Assembly (NCBI GenBank): GCA_005879245.1
Contig: VBLA01000134.1
Coordinates: 1 to 6,766, forward strand
Direction: 5' to 3'
Length of the DNA: 6,766 nt
Source of the DNA: Deltaproteobacteria bacterium
GTDB taxonomy: Bacteria; Desulfobacterota; Binatia; DP-6
This document shows, one piece after another, positions 4,762 to 6,766 of this stretch. Under the pieces are notes generated by a model that did not search any database, was not told the origin of the DNA, and saw nothing but the letters and a program-made list of their open reading frames with translations. The translations under genes were made by a program, and so were the position numbers. Within the stretch, counting starts at the first letter, position 1; the number at the start of each line of letters is the position of its first letter.

Positions 4762-5801
4762 CAGCTGTCCGCCGCGACGAAGGGCCGCGGGCGTACCGGC
4801 AGCGATATCAGTCGTTTGCTCTCCGCCGCGGTCCGCACCGCGGACGCCAGCGCGAGGGTGGCGCGTCCCTCGGCGCCGTCGAGCGCCGGGCGCCGTCCGC
4901 TCGCCACGCAATCGATGAACTCGCAGAGCTCCGCGACGTACATCTCGTTCGTGTCGACCGATACGCGCTCTTCGCTCCAGCCCACGTCGTCAGATCGGCG
5001 CCACCGGACCGCTTGTCGGCTCGAGTCCCAGACGAGGTTTCCCTCGGAGCCGATCACCTCGCAGCGACTCACGGCGTGGCGCTGCAGGTGGTCGACGTGC
5101 ACCTCGACGATCGCGCCGTTCTCCAGTCGGAGGATCGCGGCCGCGAGGTCCTCGGCGTTGATGTCCAGGTCCGAGACCTTGCCGAGCATGCCGAGCACGT
5201 CGACGGGCTCGCCGAGCGCCCAGCGCAGGGTGTCGAGGGCGTGGATGCCGTCGAGGAGCACTCCGTCCTCGAGCCGCCCCTCTGCGCTCGACCCGGCGCG
5301 ATAGTCCGCAGAGGGATGCCGATCGGGCAGGTAGTGCCCCGTCCACATCTGCGCGCCGAGGAGACGACCCACCGTGCCGCCCACGATCCGCTGCTGCAGG
5401 CGCCGGAGACCGCCATGGAAGCGGTGGCACATGCCCATCATGATGAAGCGCTGTTGACGCTCGGCGAGGTCGAGGAGCTCGTCGACTCCGTCGAGGGTGG
5501 GCGCGAGCGGCTCCTCGCAGAGGACGTGTGCACCCGCCTCGAGCGCGCGCATCGCCACCGCGAGATGCGCTCCGGGCGGCGTGCAGACGAGGACGGCATT
5601 CGGACGGTAGCCGACCAGAAGCGCATCCAGATCGTCGGTGGCGACCTGGGCGTCGAGGGCGCTCGCGAGCTGAACGGCCCGGGCTCGATCGCTGTCGCAG
5701 AGCGCCAGGTCGGGAGCGCCCAGCGCGCGGAGGTTTTGCGCGTGCCGGCTCCCGATCGACCCACAGCCGATGACGGCAAAGCGCAGCTGGTCGAGGCTCA
5801 A
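4761..5801 (-). CDS. Gfo/Idh/MocA-family oxidoreductase of a nonulosonate-type cluster
   Basis: A 346-aa NAD(P)-dependent dehydrogenase that probably acts on a sugar or sugar nucleotide. The Rossmann fold begins at once (FAVIGCGSIGSRHAQNL, GxGxxG at residues 12-17). VLVCTPPGAHL and CEEPLAPTLDG follow at about 71-104. The C-terminal alpha/beta domain carries LLDGIHALDTLRWALGE (Asp184, His187), VHVDHLQRHAVSRCEVIG, EGNLVWD and the end motif TNEMYVAELCEFIDCV. From memory, the D-x-x-H spacing and the V-H-x-D-x-L-Q-R and N-E-M-Y motifs resemble the subgroup beside sialic-acid-like synthesis genes. The usual E-K-P reads E-E-P (residues 96-98), so the conserved Lys is Glu97. The frame is open to 6245, but TTG 5801 fits best: GAGAGG lies eight bases upstream and the fold starts seven residues in. 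First gene of the operon; its stop overlaps the next start (TGATG). Confidence 0.88.
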   Translation of the reverse strand: MSLDQLRFAVIGCGSIGSRHAQNLRALGAPDLALCDSDRARAVQLASALDAQVATDDLDALLVGYRPNAVLVCTPPGAHLAVAMRALEAGAHVLCEEPLAPTLDGVDELLDLAERQQRFIMMGMCHRFHGGLRRLQQRIVGGTVGRLLGAQMWTGHYLPDRHPSADYRAGSSAEGRLEDGVLLDGIHALDTLRWALGEPVDVLGMLGKVSDLDINAEDLAAAILRLENGAIVEVHVDHLQRHAVSRCEVIGSEGNLVWDSSRQAVRWRRSDDVGWSEERVSVDTNEMYVAELCEFIDCVASGRRPALDGAEGRATLALASAVRTAAESKRLISLPVRPRPFVAADS

Positions 5802-5858
5802 GCTGGGAGCCTCTCGTCGGGTCGCTTCCGGTAGTCTCGGGAGAAGATCATCTGCTCG

Positions 5859-5876
5859 CCAGAGCCGTGGCTCTGG
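5859..5876. promoter_or_regulatory. 18-bp palindrome, possible operator of the sugar operon
   Basis: CCAGAGCC-GT-GGCTCTGG has perfect 8-base arms around two bases. It is 58 bases upstream of the TTG at 5801 and overlaps the start site predicted from the sigma-54-like element at 5886-5899. A loop of two bases is too tight for a good RNA hairpin, so a dimeric DNA-binding protein is the more natural reading. The binder is unknown. Confidence 0.35.
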
Positions 5877-5885
5877 GCGTTCGCT

Positions 5886-5899
5886 GCAAACCCGTGCCA
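5886..5899 (-). promoter_or_regulatory. Sigma-54-like element with a one-base-short spacer
   Basis: The minus strand reads TGGCACGGGTTTGC. Both elements (TGGCAC and TTGC) are perfect, but the GG-to-GC gap is nine bases instead of ten. Sigma-54 normally tolerates spacing changes poorly, so function is doubtful. Its position, about 85 bases upstream of the operon's first gene and on the right strand, makes it worth noting. Confidence 0.3.
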
Positions 5900-6108
5900 G
5901 GTGGTTCACCAGGACCGTGCGCGTCGCCAAGCTGGCGGAATGTCTCGCAGGCGCTGCCCGTGCGCTCTGCCGATGCAGGAGAGCGACGGGCAAGAATTGT
6001 CCCCGTCGTGGCAAGAGATTGACTCGACGGTGAACACGCGTCGAAGCGCGCCCGGCAGCCGTCGCCAGCTCTCCCGGCCCGGCGGCGTGCGTGCTACACG
6101 GAGCGCGG

Positions 6109-6766
<658 letters not shown>

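Larger units (their letters stand above)
5802..6108. other. Divergent intergenic region between the sugar operon and queG
   Basis: This region must hold promoters for both directions. For the minus operon I see a sigma-54-like element (5886-5899) and an 18-bp palindrome (5859-5876). An imperfect inverted repeat, CCAGGTG-GTT-CACCAGG with one mismatch per arm, lies at 5897-5913, and CGCCA-AGC-TGGCG at about 5926-5938. For queG, a TTGACT hexamer (6019-6024) has no matching -10. I see no tRNA, small gene or terminator with a T-run. Confidence 0.5.

Noticed and set aside
6019..6024. TTGACT as a -35 box for queG
   Set aside because: No acceptable -10 lies 16-18 bases downstream.

Overview
The window comes from a GC-rich (roughly 70% G+C by eye), flagellated, queuosine-modifying bacterium. 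The mix of sigma-54 and sigma-28 flagellar control, a FliA/FlgM pair, a sugar-biosynthesis operon and strong G/C third-position bias would fit a deltaproteobacterial-type, Methylomirabilota/Rokubacteria or Binatota-like lineage. I cannot name the phylum from this sequence alone.

Layout from left to right. (1) 1-1435, minus strand: a flagellar regulatory block. A textbook sigma-54 promoter (1421-1435) precedes a 45-codon open frame (1244-1381), then fliA (372-1238), then a sigma-28-type promoter (244-271), then the start of a FlgM-like anti-sigma factor that runs off the left edge. FlgM appears to change reading frame near its start. (2) 1437-2428: about 1 kb with no convincing gene. It holds a 15-bp palindrome that could be an activator site for the fliA promoter, a low-complexity Ser/Thr- or Val/Asp/Glu-coding tract, a perfect 13-bp-stem hairpin, and a second perfect sigma-54 promoter (2299-2313) pointing left with no recognisable gene behind it. 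(3) 2429-5801, minus strand: a tight operon of three overlapping genes, in transcription order a Gfo/Idh/MocA oxidoreductase, a PseG/SpsG-like nucleotide-sugar protein and an ATP-grasp enzyme. These families recur in nonulosonic-acid (sialic-acid-like) and flagellin or surface glycan clusters. Several signature residues are changed: Pro for the catalytic His of PseG, Glu for Lys in the oxidoreductase EKP motif, and Asp in the ATP-grasp metal positions. (4) 5802-6108: a divergent intergenic region with an 18-bp palindrome and a sigma-54-like element one base too short. (5) 6109-6766, plus strand: the N-terminal part of queG, epoxyqueuosine reductase, cut by the right edge.

How it fits together (inference): a sigma-54 activator turns on fliA. 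FliA (sigma-28) then reads its own regulator's promoter in front of flgM, which closes the usual checkpoint loop of flagellar assembly. The adjacent sugar operon may supply a glycan for flagellin or the cell surface. The unexplained parts are the orphan sigma-54 promoter and the ~850 bp it faces, the 45-aa leader frame, and the altered active sites of the sugar enzymes.
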